Of a stretch of 64,000 bases of DNA, positions 9,801 to 22,900 are shown one piece after another. Made by a program: the position numbers and the translations under genes. The notes beneath the pieces are model-generated. The model made no database searches. It saw only the letters and a list, made by a program, of their open reading frames with translations, and was not told where the DNA came from. The stretch lies in the NCBI RefSeq assembly GCF_051020955.1, contig NW_027476409.1, positions 62,001 through 126,000 of the forward strand. Reading direction: 5' to 3'. This stretch comes from Megalopta genalis. Taxonomy: Eukaryota; Arthropoda; Insecta; Hymenoptera; Halictidae. Every line of letters starts with the position of its first letter. The stretch's first letter is position 1.

Positions 9801-11183
9801 AAGTACCTGAAGCTAAGCCATTTGTTTCGCAAGAATATGATGCTAAGCCACGTGTTTCGCATGAATTTGGAGCAAAATCATGTGTTTCGCATGGGTTTGA
9901 AGCTAACTCGTTTGTTTCGCATGCATTTGAAGCTATATCATTTATATCGCAGATATTTGAAGCTAAATCATTTGTGTCGCATGGATTTGAAGCTAAGCCT
10001 TCTACTTCGCATTCATTTGAAGTTAAATCATGTGTTTCGCATGGATTCGAAGCCATCTCGATTGTTTCGCCTGCTTTTGAAGCTATATCACTTATATAGC
10101 AAATATTTGAAGCTACATCATTTGTGTCGTATGGATTTGAAGCTAAGTCTTCTACTTCGCATTGAACTGAAGCTAACTCATGTGTATCGCTTCGGTTTGG
10201 AGCTAACTCGTTTGCTTCGCATGCTGTTGAAGCTAAATCATGTATATCACAAGTATTTGAAGCTAAACCATTTGTTCCGCATGGATTTGAAGCTGAGTCT
10301 TCTACTTCGCATTGATTTGAAGCTAAATAATCCGTTTTGCATGGATTTGAAGCTAACTTGTTTGTTTCGCGTGCAGTTGGTACTTGAGTCACGAATATCA
10401 CTAGTATTTGAAGATAAACCAGTTGCTTGGCATTTATTTGAAGCTAAGCCTTCTACTTCGCATTGATTTGAAGCTAAATCATATGTTTCACATGGATGTG
10501 TAGCTAACTCGTTTGTTTCGCCTGCATTTGAAGCTATATCATTTATATCGCAAGTATCTGAAGCTAAATCATTTGTTTCTCATGGATTTGAAGCTATGCC
10601 TTCTACTTGGCATTGATTTGAATCTAAATCATGTGTTTCGCATGGATTTGAAGCTAACTCGTTTGTTTCTCCTGCATTTGAAGCTATATCATTTATATCG
10701 CAAGTATTTGAAGCTAAACCATCTGTTTCGCATGGATTTGAAGCTAAGCCTTCTACTTTGCATTGATTGGGAGCTAAATCATGAGTTTTGCATGGATTTG
10801 AATCTAACTCGTTTGTTTCACACGCAGTTGAAGCTAAATCATGTATACGACAAATGTTTGTATGCAAACCATTTGTTTCGCAAGGATTTGACGCTAAGCC
10901 TTCTACTTCGCATTGATTTGAAGCTAAATCATGTGTATCGCTTGGATTTGAAGCTAACTCCTTCGTTTCTCCCGCATTTGAAGCTATATCACTTAGATCG
11001 CAAGTATTTGATGCTAAATCATTTGTTTCGCACGGATTTGAAGCTAAACCTTCTACTTCGCATTGATTTGAAGCTTAATCATGTGTTTCGCATGGATCTG
11101 AAACTATCACGTTTGTTTCGCATGCAGTTGAAGCTAAATCATGTATATCACAAGTATTTGAAGCTGGTCCAGTTGTTTCGCGC
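6898..11183. repeat. 30-bp minisatellite array, orientation A, right part
   Basis: About 143 units in the same orientation and dialect order as 1-1568. Divergence is high, with scattered register slips (for example around 8085-8110, and the near-identical odd units near 9000-9060 and 9150-9215 that share CACAAGTGAATATTCAAGA). Translated on the minus strand, 9778-10401 shows the five-dialect cycle clearly: PCKTDYL, QCEVEDS, PCGTNGL, TCDIHDL, TACEANEL. No gene is visible. Confidence 0.95.
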
Positions 11184-11188
11184 AGCTC
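11180..11188. other. Array inversion junction (A to B)
   Basis: Up to about 11183 the + strand carries TTTGAAGC units; from GCTCCAAATCC on it carries the reverse complement. The minus-strand open frame 11075-11359 crosses the point and switches from LKLNHLFRMD repeats to ASNTCDIHDL repeats in mid-frame, which independently places the flip. The two flanks match only at monomer level, so this is not a fresh perfect palindrome. Confidence 0.9.
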
Positions 11189-14100
11189 CAAATCCATGCG
11201 AAACAAATGATTTAGCTTCAAAACAATACAACGTAGAAGGCTTAGCTTCAAATCCACGCGGAACAAATGATTTAGCTTCAAATACTTGCGATATAATTGA
11301 TATAGCTCGAAATGCAGACGAATCAAACGAGTTCGCTTTAAAATCCATGCGATACACATGATTTAGTTAAAATCAATGCGAAGTTGAAGGATTAGCTTCA
11401 AATCCATGCAAAACAAATGGTTTAACACAGGAACTTGCGTTATAAGTGATGTAGCTTCAAATGCAGGCGACACAAACGAGATAGATTCAAATCCATGCGA
11501 AACACATGATTTAGCTTCAAATCAATGCTAAGTAGATGGCATGGTTTCAAACCCATGCAAAACGAATGATTCAGCTTCAAATACTTGCCTTATAAATGAT
11601 GTAGTTTCAAGTGCAGTCCAAACAAACAAGGTAGCTTTAAATCCATGCAATACGCATGATTAAGCTTCAAATGGATGTGAAACACATGATTTAGTTTCAA
11701 ATTCATTGGAAACACGTGGTTTAGCAAATACTTGTGATATACATGATTTAGCTACAACTGCAGGCGAAACAAACGAGTTAGCTTCAAATCCAAGCGATAC
11801 ACATGATTTAGCTTCAAATCAACACGAAGTAGTAGGCTTAGCGTCAAGTCCATGCGAAACAGATGGTTTAGCTTCAAATACTTGCAATATAAATGATATA
11901 GCTTCAAATGCAGGCGAAACAAATGAGTTAGCTTCAAATCCATGCGAAACACGTGGTTTAGCTTCAAATCAATTGCGAAGTAGAAGGCTCAGATTCATAT
12001 ACATGAGAAACAAATGATTTAGCTTCAAACCAATACAAAGTTGAAGGCTTGGCTTCAAATCAAAGCGAAGTTGAAGGCTTAGCTTCAAATCAAAGCGAAA
12101 CAAATGGTTTAGCTTCAAATACTTTTGGTATACATGATTTTGTTTCAACTGCATGTGAAACAAACGTGTTAGCTTCAAATCCAAGCGAAACAGATTATTA
12201 GCTTCAAATCAATGCGAAGTAGAAGGCTTAGCTTCAAATCCATGCGAAACAAATGATTTAGCATCAAATACTTGCAATATAAATGATATAGCTTCAAATG
12301 CAGGCGAAACAAATGAGTTAGCTTCAAATCCATGCGAAACACATGGTTTAGCTTCAAATCAATTGCGAAGTAGAAGGCTCAGATTCATATACATGAGAAA
12401 CAAATGATTTAGCTTCAAACCAATACAAAGTTGAAGGCTGGGCTTCAAATCAATGCGAAGTTGAAGGCTTAGCTTCAAATCAAAGCGAAACAAATGGTTT
12501 AGCTTCAAATACTTTTGGTATACATGATTTTGTTTCAACTGCATGTGAAACAAACGTGTTAGCTTCAAATCCAAGCGAAACAGATGATTTAGCTTCAAAT
12601 CAATGCGAAGTAGAAGGCTCAGCTTCAAATCAATGCGAATCTAATGGTTCGGCTTCAAATACTTGTGAAATACATGATTTAGCTTCAACTGCATGCGAAA
12701 CACATGGTTTAGCTTAATATTCATGGGAAACGAATGGTTCAGCACCAACTACTTGTAATATACATGATTTAGCTTCAACTGCATGTGAATCAAACGTGTT
12801 TGCTTAAGCTCCAAGTGCACCAATGCTTTAGCCTTAAATCAATGCGATGTAGAAGGTTTTGCATCAAATAATTGAGAAACAAATTATTTAGCTTCAGATA
12901 CTTGCGATATAAATTATATAGCTTCAAATGCAGGAGGAACAAACGAGTAAGCTCCAAATCTATGCGAAACACATGATTTAGCTGCAAATTCATCCGAAAC
13001 AGATGGTTTAGCTGCATATTCTTGCGAATCAAATGGCTTAGCTTCAGACACTTGTGAGATACATGATTTACCTTAACTGCATGCGAAACAAACGTGTTAG
13101 CTTCAAATCCATGCGAAACACATGATTTAGCTTCAAATCAACACGAAGTAGAAGGCTTAGCTTCAAATCCATGAGAAACAAATGATTTAGGTTCAGATAC
13201 TTGCGATGTAAGTGATGCAAATTCAAATGCCGGCGAAACAAACGAGTTAGCTACAAAACCATGTGAAGCACATGATTTAGATGTAGATTCATATGAAAAA
13301 CATGGTTTAGCTACATATTCTTGCGAATCAAATGGGTTAATTTCAGATACTGGTGATAAACATGATTTAGCTTCAACTGCATGCGAAACAAACTAGTTAG
13401 CTTCAAATCCATGCGAAACAGGTTATTTAGCTTCAAATCAATTCGAAGTAGAAGACTTAGCTTCAAATCCGTGCGAAACGAAAGATTTAGCTTCAAATAC
13501 TTGCGAATATAAGTTTTGTAGCTTCAAATGCATGCGAAACAAACTAGCTCGCTTCAAATCTATGCGAAACACATGTCTTAGCTTCAAATCAATGCGAAGT
13601 ACAAGGCTTAGCTTCAAATCCATGCGAAGCAGATGGTTTAGCTTGAAATTCTTGTGAAATACATGATTTAGCTTCAACTCCACGCGAAACAAACGAGTTA
13701 GCGTCACATCTAAGCGAGATACATGATTTAGCTTCAAATCAGTGCAAAGTAGATGGTTTAGCTTCACATCCATGAGACACAAATGAGATAGCTTCAGATA
13801 CTTGCGATATAAAAGATATAGCTTCAAATGCAGGCGAAACAGACGAGTTAGCTACAAATCCATGTGAAACACATTATTTCGCTTCAAATCAATGCGAAGT
13901 AGAAGGCAAAGCTTCAAATCCATGCGGAACAAACGGTTTAGCTTCAAATACTTGTGATACACATGAATGAGCTTGAACTGCATGCGAAACATACGAGTTA
14001 GCTTCAAATCCAAGCGATACACATGATTTAGCTTCAAAGCAATGCGAAATAGATGGCTTAGCTTCAAATCCATGCGAAGCAAATGGTTTAGCTACAAACA

Positions 14101-17100
14101 CTTGTGGTATACATGATTTAGCTTCAACTGCATTCGGAAAAAACGAGTTAGCTTCAAATAAAAGCGAAATATGTGACTTAGCTTCTAATCAAGGCGAATC
14201 AAATGACTTAGCTTCAGACACTTGTGATATACATGATTTAGCTTCAACTGCATGCGAAACAAACGTGATAGTTTCAGATCCATGCGAAACACATGATTTA
14301 GCTTCAAATCAATGCGAATTAGAAGGCTTAGCTTCGTATCCATGCGAATCTAATGACTTAGCTTGAAATACTTGCGAATATAAGTGATACAGATTCAAAT
14401 GGATGCGAAACAAACGAGTTAGCATCAAATCCATGCGAAACACATGTTTTAGCTGCAAATCGATGCGAAGTAGAAGAATTAGCTTCAAATCCATGCGATA
14501 CAAATGATTCAGCTTCTTATACTTATGATATACATGATTTAGTTTCAACTGCATGCGAAACAAAAGCCTCAAAACCAAGCGAAACACGTGATTCAGCATC
14601 AAATCAATGCGAAGTAGATGGCGCAGCTACAAATCCATGCGAAACAAATGGTTTAGCTTCAAATACTTGTGATTTACATGATTTAGCTTCAAATGCATGC
14701 GAAACAAACGACTTAGCTTCAAATCCAAGCGAAACGCATGTTTTAGCTTCAAATCAATGCGAAGTAGAAGGCATTGCTTCAAATCAATGCGAAACAAATG
14801 ACTGAGCTTCAAATACTTGCGATATAAGTGATATATATTCAAATGCAGACGAAACAAACGAGTCAGCATCAAATCCAAGTGAAAGACACGATTCAGCTTC
14901 AATTGGACGCGATGTAGATGGTTTAGCATCAAATCAATGCGATGTAGAATGTTCAGTTTCAAATCCACGCGAAACAAATGATTTAGATTCAGATACTTGC
15001 GATATTAGTGATATAGCCTCAAATGCGGGCGAAACAAACGAGCAAGTTTCAAATCCACGCCAAAACACACGATTAAACGTCAAATGCATTCGAAACACAT
15101 GGTTTCGCTTCAAATTCATGCAACGCACGTGATTTAGATTCAAATTTATGCGAAACAAATTATTTAGCTTCAAATACAGGCGAAACAAATGAGTTAGCTT
15201 CAAATACAGGCGAAACAAATGAGTTAGCTTCAAATCCATGCGAAACACATGTTTTAGCTCCAAATCCATGCGAAACAAATGATTTAGCTTCAAATGCTTT
15301 GGGGTATAAGTGATATAACTTGAACGGAAGGCGAAGCAAACGAGTTAGATTCAAATCCATTCGAAACACATGATTTAGCTCCAAATCCATGCGATGTAGA
15401 AGGCTTAGCTTCAAATCCATTCGATTCTATTGGTTTAGCTTCAAATACTTGTGATATACATGAATCAGATTCAACTCAATGCGGAACAAACGAGGTAGCT
15501 TTCAAATCCAAGCGAAACAATTGATTTAGCTTCAAATCAATGCGATGTAGATGGTTTAGCTTCAAATCCATGGGAAACAAATGATTTAGCTTCAGATACT
15601 TGCGATATAAATGATATCGCTTCAAATGCAGGGGAAACAAACGAGTTATCTTCAAATCCATGCGAAATACATGATTTAGCTTCAAATCCAAGCGGAACAC
15701 GTGCTCTAGCTTCAAATCAATGCGATGTAGAAGGTCTAGCTTCAATTCCGCGCGAAACAAATGATTTAGCTTCAAATACTTGCGATATAAGTGATATAGC
15801 TTCAAATGCACGCGAAACTAACGAGTTCGCTTCAAATCCATGCGAAAGACATGATTTAGCTTCAAATACAGGCGAAACAAACGAGTTAGCTTCAAAATCC
15901 ATGCGAACACACATGATTTAGCTTCAAATCAATGCGAAGTAGAAGGCTTAGCTTCAAATCCGTGCGACACAATTGATTTAGCTTGACAACTACATGCGAT
16001 ATAAATGATATAGATTCAAATGCAGGCGAAACATACGAGTTAGCTTCAAATCCATGCAAAACACATGATCTAGCTTCAAATTCATGAGAAACATATGGTT
16101 TAGATTCATATTCTTGCGAAACAAATGGTTTAGATTCCGATACTTGTGATAAACACGATTTAGCTTTAACTGCATGCGAAAAAAACGACTTAGCTTTAAA
16201 TCCATGCGAAAGACATGTTTTACCATCAAATACTTGCGACATAAGTGATATAGCTTCAAATGCAGACGAAACAAACGAGTCAGCATCAAATCCAAGTAAA
16301 AGACACGATTCAGCTTCAATTGAACGCGATGTAGATGGTTTAGCATCAAATCAATGCGATGTGGAATGTTTAGTTTCAAATCTATGCGAAACAAATGAAT
16401 TAGATTCAGATACTTGCGATATTAGTGATATAGCTTCAAATGCGGGCGAAACAAACGAGCAAGTTTCAAATCCACGCCAAAACACACGATTAAACGTCAA
16501 ATGCATGCGAAACACATGGTTTCGCTTCAAATTCATGCAACGCACGTGATTTAGATTCAAATTTAAGCGAAACAAATTAGTTAGCTTCAAATACAGACGA
16601 AACAAATGAGTTAGCTTCAAATCCATGCGAAACACATGTTTTAGCTGCAAATCCATGCGAAACAAATGATTTAGCTTCAAATGCTTTGGAGTATAAGTGA
16701 TATAACTTGAACGGAAGGCGAAGCAAACGAGTTAGATTCAAATCCATTCGAAACACATGATTTAGCTCCAAATCCATGCGATGTAGAAGGCTTAGCTTCA
16801 AATCCATTCGATTCTATTGGTTTAGCTTCAAATACTTGTGATATACATGAATCAGATTCAACTCAATGCGGAACAAACGAGGTAGCTTTCAAATCCAAGC
16901 GAAACAATTGATTTAGCTTCAAATCAATGCGATGTAGATGGTTTAGCTTCAAATCCATGAGAAACAAATGATTTAGCTTCAGATACTTGCGATATAAATG
17001 ATATCGCTTCAAATGCACGCGAAACTAACGAGTTCGCTTCAAATCCATGCGAAAGACATGATTTAGCTTCAAATGCGGGCGAAACAAACGAGTTAGGTTC

Positions 17101-17218
17101 AAAATCCATGCGAACACACATGATTTAGCTTCAAATCAATGCGAAGTAGAATCTTAGCTTCAAATCCGTGCGACACAATTGATTTAGCTTCAAATACATG
17201 CGATATAAATGATATAGC

Positions 17219-19302
17219 TTCAAATGCGGGCGAAACATACGAGTTAGCTTCAAATCCATGCGAAACACATGATCTAGCCTTAAATTCATGCGAAACACAT
17301 GGTTTAGATTCATATTCTTGCGAAACAAATGGTTTAGATTCCGATACTTGTGATAAACATGATTTAGCTTCAACTGCATGCGAAACAAACGTGATAGTTT
17401 CAGATCCATGCGAAACACATGATTTAGCTTCAAATCAATGCGAAGTAGAAGGCTTAGCTGCGTATCCATGCGACACTAATAATTTAGCTTCGAATACGTG
17501 CGATATAAGTAATATAGCTTCAAATGCCGGCGAATTAAAATAGTTAGCTCCGAATACATGCTAAAAAAAATTGTTTAGCTTAGGATACTTATGATATACA
17601 TGATTTAGTTTCAACTGCATGCGAAACAAAAGTGTTAGCTTCAAAACCAAGCGAAACAAATGATTCAGCATCAAATCAATGCGAAGTTGAAGGCGTAGCT
17701 TCAAATCCATTCGACACCAATGATTTAGCTTCGAATAATTGCGATATAAGTAATATAGCTTCAAATGCAGGCGAATCAAAAGATTTAGCTCCGAATACAT
17801 ACTAAAAAAATTGTTTAGCTTAGGATACTTATGATGTACATGATTTAGTTTCAACTGCATGCGAAACAAAAGTGTTAGCCTCAAATCCAAACGAAACACA
17901 TGATTCAGCATCAAATCAATGCGAAGTAGATGGCGCAGCTACAAATCCATGCGAAACAAATGGTTTAGCTTCAAATATTTGCGATATACATGATTTAGCT
18001 TCAACTGTATGCGAAACAAACGAGATAGCTTCAAATCCAAGCGAAACATGTGATTTAGCTTCAAATCAATGCGAAGTAGAATGCTTAGCTTCAAATCCAT
18101 GCGAATCAAATGGTTTAGCTTCAAATACTTGTGATTTACATGATTTAGCTTCAAATGCATGCGAAACAAACGACTTAGCTTCAAATCCAAGCGAAACGCA
18201 TGTTTTAGCTTCAAATCAATGCGAAGTAGAAGGCATTGCTTCAAATCAATGCGAAACAAATGATTGAGCTTCAAATACTTGCGATATAAGTGATATAGCT
18301 TCAAATGCAGACGAAACAAACGAGTCAGCATCAAATCCAAGTGAAAGACACGATTCAGCTTTAATTGAACGCGATGTAGATGGTTTAGCATCAAATCAAT
18401 GCGATGTAGAATGTTTAGTTTCAAATCCACGCGAAACAAATGATTTAGATTCAGATACTTGCGATATTAGTCATATAGCTTCAAATGCGGGCGAAACATA
18501 CGAGTTAGCTTCAAATCCATGCGAAACACATGATCTAGCCTTAAATTCATGCGAAACACATGGTTTAGATTCATATTCTTGCGAAACAAATGGTTTAGAT
18601 TCCGATACTTGTGATAAACATGATTTAGCTTCAACTGCATGCGAAACAAACGTGATAGTTTCAGATCCATGCGTAACACATGATTTAGCTTCAAATCAAT
18701 GCGAAGTAGAAGGCTTAGCTTCGTATCCATGCGACACTAATAATTTAGCTTCGAATACTTGCGATATAAGTAATATAGCTTCAAATGCCGGCGAATTAAA
18801 ATAGTTAGCTCCGAATACATGCTAAAAAAAATTGTTTAGCTTAGGATACTTATGATATACATGATTTAGTTTCAACTGCATGCGAAACAAAAGTGTTAGC
18901 CTCAAAACCAAGCGAAACAAATGATTCAGCATCAAATCAATGCGAAGTTGAAGGCGTAGCTTCAAATCCATTCGACACCAATGATTTAGCTTCGAATAAT
19001 TGCGATATAAGTAATATAGCTTCAAATGCAGGCGAATCAAAAGATTTAGCTCCGAATACATACTAAAAAAATTGTTTAGCTTAGGATACTTATGATGTAC
19101 ATGATTTAGTTTCAACTGCATGCGAAACAAAAGTGTTAGCCTCAAATCCAAACGAAACACATGATTCAGCATCAAATCAATGCGAAGTAGATGGCGCAGC
19201 TACAAATCCATGCGAAACAAATGGTTTAGCTTCAAATATTTGCGATATACATGATTTAGCTTCAACTGTATGCGAAACAAACGAGATAGCTTCAAATCCA
19301 AG
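17219..19302. repeat. Segmental duplication inside the array, offset 1261 bp
   Basis: 17219 to about 18040 reappears at 18480 to about 19302 with a constant 1261-bp shift. It includes the unusual words GCTAAAAAAAATTG (near 17560 and 18821) and GATACTTATGATATAC. The shift is 42 units plus 1 bp, so the second copy is one base out of register. Confidence 0.85.
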
Positions 19303-19500
19303 CGAAACACATGATCTAGGATCAAATCAATACGAAGTAGAAGGCTTGGCTTCAAATCCATGCGAAACGTATGATTTATCTTCAAATACTTGCGAACATA
19401 AGGGATATAGCTTCAAATGCAGACGTAACAAACGAGTTAGCTTCAAATCCAAGCGAAACACATGATTTAACTTCAAATCAATGCGATGCAGATGGATTAG

Positions 19501-19953
19501 CTTCAAATCCATGCGAAACGAATGGTTTAGCTTCAAATACTTGCGAATTTAAGTGATATAGCTTCTTAATGCTGGCGAAACAATCGAGTTAGCTTCAAAT
19601 CAATGCGAAGTAGAAGGCTTATCTTCAAATCCATTCGAAACAAATGGTTCAGCTTCAAAAACTTGCGATATAAATGAAGTAGATTCAAATACAGTCAACA
19701 CAAACGAGCTAGCTTCAAATCCAAGCGAAACACAAGATTTGATTTAGTTTCAAATCAATTCCTAGTAGAAGGATTAGTTTCAAATCCATGCAAAACAAAT
19801 GGTTCAGCTTCAAATACTTGCGATATAAATGAAGTAGCTTCAAATACAGTCAACACAAACGAGCTAGCTTCAAATCCAAGCGAAACACAAGATTTATCTT
19901 CATATCAACGCGAAGTAGAAGTCTTAGCTTCAAATCCATGCGACACAACTGAT
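19501..19953. repeat. Dispersed array duplication, copy 1 (partner 25441-25893)
   Basis: About 453 bp matching 25441-25893 (offset exactly 5940 bp) with about two differences that I can see. Both carry the shared rare slips TATAGCTTCTTAATGC and AAGATTTGATTTAGTTTC. Confidence 0.88.
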
Positions 19954-22900
19954 TTAACATAAAATACTTGCGATATAAGTGATATAGCTTCAAATGAAGA
20001 CGAAACAAACGAGTTAGCTTCAAATCCATGCGAAACAAATGATTTAGCTTCAAATACTTGCGATATAAGTGATAAAGCTTCAAATGCAGACGAATCAAAC
20101 GAGTTAGCTTCAAATCCATGCGAAACACATGATTTAGCTTCAAATCAATGCGAAATAGAAGGCTTAGATTTAAATACATGAGAACAAATGATTTAGCTTC
20201 TAATACTCTCGATATTAGTGATATAGCTTCACTTGCTGACGAAACAAACGAGTTAGCTTCTAGTCCATGGGATGTAGAAGGTTTAGCTTCAAATCCATGC
20301 GAAACACATGATTTGGCTTCAAATCAATGCGATGTAGAAGGTTTAGCACCGAATCCATGCGAAACAAATGATTTGGCTTCAAATCACGAAACGAGCGAGA
20401 TAGCTTCAAATCCATGCGAAACAAATGATTTTTCTCCAAATACTTGCGATACAAGTGATATAGGTTCACATGCAGGCGAAACAAACTAGTTAGATTCAAT
20501 TCCAAGCGAAACACATGATTAAGCTTCAAATCAATGCCATGTAGATGGTTTAGCTTCAAATCCATGCGAAAAAAATGATTTAGCTTCAGATACTTGCGAT
20601 AAAATTGGTATAGCTTCAAATACAGACGAAACAAACGAGTTAGCTTCAAGTACAAGCGAAAGACATGATTTAGCTACAAATCGATGCGATGCAGAAGGTT
20701 TAGCTTCAAATCCATACGAAACAAATCATTTAGCTTCAAATACTTGCGATATATGTGAAATAGATACAAAGGCGGACGAAACGAACGAGTTAGCTTCAAA
20801 TCAATGCGAAGTAGAAGGCTTAGCTTCAAATCCATGCGAAACACATGACTTAGCTTCAAATCAGTGCGAAGTAAAAGGCTTAGCTTCAAATCCATGCGAA
20901 TCTAATCGTTCGGCTTCAATTGCTTGAGAAAAACATGATTTAGATTCAAAATCATGCGAAACACATGATTTAGCTTAATATTCACGCGAAACGAATGGTT
21001 CAGCTCCAAATACTTGTGATATACATGATTTAGCTTCAAATCAATGCGAAGTAGAAGGCTTAGCTTCAAATTCATGCGAAACGAATGATTTAGGTTAAGA
21101 TACTTGCGATATAAATGATATATCTTCGAATGCAGGAGAACCGAACGAGTTAGCACCAAATCCATGCGAAACAAATGATTTAGCTTCATATCAATACGAC
21201 CTAGAAGGCTTAGGTTCAAATCCATGCGGAACAAATGATTTAGCTTCAAATACTTGTGATATACATGATTTAGCTTCAAATGCAGGCGAAACAAACGAGT
21301 TAGCTTCAAATCCATGCGAAACACATGATTTAGCTTCAAATCAGTGCGAAGTAGAAGGCTTAGCTTCAAATCCATGCGACACGAATGATTTAGATTCAAA
21401 TACTTGCGATATAAATGATATAGCTTCGAATGCAGGCGAAACAAACGAGATAGCTTCAAATCCATACGAAACACATGATTTAGCTTCAAATCAATGCGAA
21501 GTAGAAGGCGTAGCTTCAAATCCATGCGGAACAAATGATTGAGCTTCAAATACTTGCGATATAAGTGATATAGCTTCAAATTCAGGTGAAACGAACGAGT
21601 TAGCTTCAAATCCATGCGAAATACATGATTTAGCTGCAAATCAATGCGATGTAGAAGGTTTAGCTTCAAATCCAAGCGGCACAAATGATTTAGCTTCAAT
21701 TACTTGTGATATAAGTAATATAGATTCAACTGCAGGCGAAACAAACGAGTTAGCTTCAAATCCATGCGAAACACATGATTTAGCTTCAAATCAATGCGAA
21801 GTGGAAGGCTTAGATTTAAATACATGAGAACAAATGATTTAGCTTCTAATACTCCCGATATTAGTGATATAGCTTCACATGCTGACGAAACAAACGAGTT
21901 AGCTTCTAGTCCATGCGATGTAGAAGGTTTAGCTTCAAATCCATGCGAAACAAATGATTTAGCTTCAAATTCATGCGAAACACATGGATTAGCTTCATAT
22001 TCTTGCGAAACAAATCGTTTAGCTTGAGATACTTGTGATAAACATGATTTAGCTTCAACTGCATGCGAAACAAATGAGTTGGCTTCAAATCCAAGCGAAC
22101 ACATGATTTGGTTTCAAATCAATGCGATGTAGAAGGTTTAGCACCGAATCCATGCGAAACAAATGATTTGGCTTCAAATCACGAAACGAACGAGATAGCT
22201 TCAAATCCATGCGAAACAAATGATTTTTCTCCAAATACTTGCGATACAAGTGATATAGCTTCAAATGCAGGCGAAACAAACTAGTTAGATTCAATTCCAA
22301 GCGAAACACATGATTAATCCTCAAATCATTGCTATGTAGATGGTTTAGCTTCAAATCCATGCGAAAAAAATGATTTAGCTTCAGATACTTGCGATAAAAT
22401 TGATATAGCTTCAAATACAGACGAAACAAACGAGTTAGCTTCATGTACAAGCGAAAGACACGATTTACCTACAAATCGATGCAATGCAGAAGGTTTAGCT
22501 TCAAATCCATACGAAACAAATCATTTAGCTTCAAATACTTGCGATATATGTGAAATAGATACAAAGGCGGACGAAACGAACGAGTTAGCTTCAAATCCAT
22601 GCGATACACTAGATTTAGCTTCAAATCAATGCGATGTAGAAGGATGAGCTTCAAATCCATGCGACACAAATCATTTAGCTTCAAATACGTGCGATATAAA
22701 TGATATAGGTTCAAATGCAGGCGAAACAAACGAGTTAGCTTCACATCCATGTGAAACACATGATTTAGCTTCAAATTTTTGCGAAACACGTGGTATAGCT
22801 TCATATTCTTGCTAAACAAATGGGTTAGCTTCAGATACTTGTGATATAAGTGATATAGCTTCACATGCATGCGAAACAAACGAGTTAGCTTCAAATCCAA

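Noticed and set aside
9778..10401. Giant repetitive protein gene (decapeptide repeats on either strand)
   Set aside because: The open frames follow from unit length and composition. They occur on both strands, are broken by shared slips and stops, and lack any non-repeat terminal domain, promoter or splice signal that I can see.
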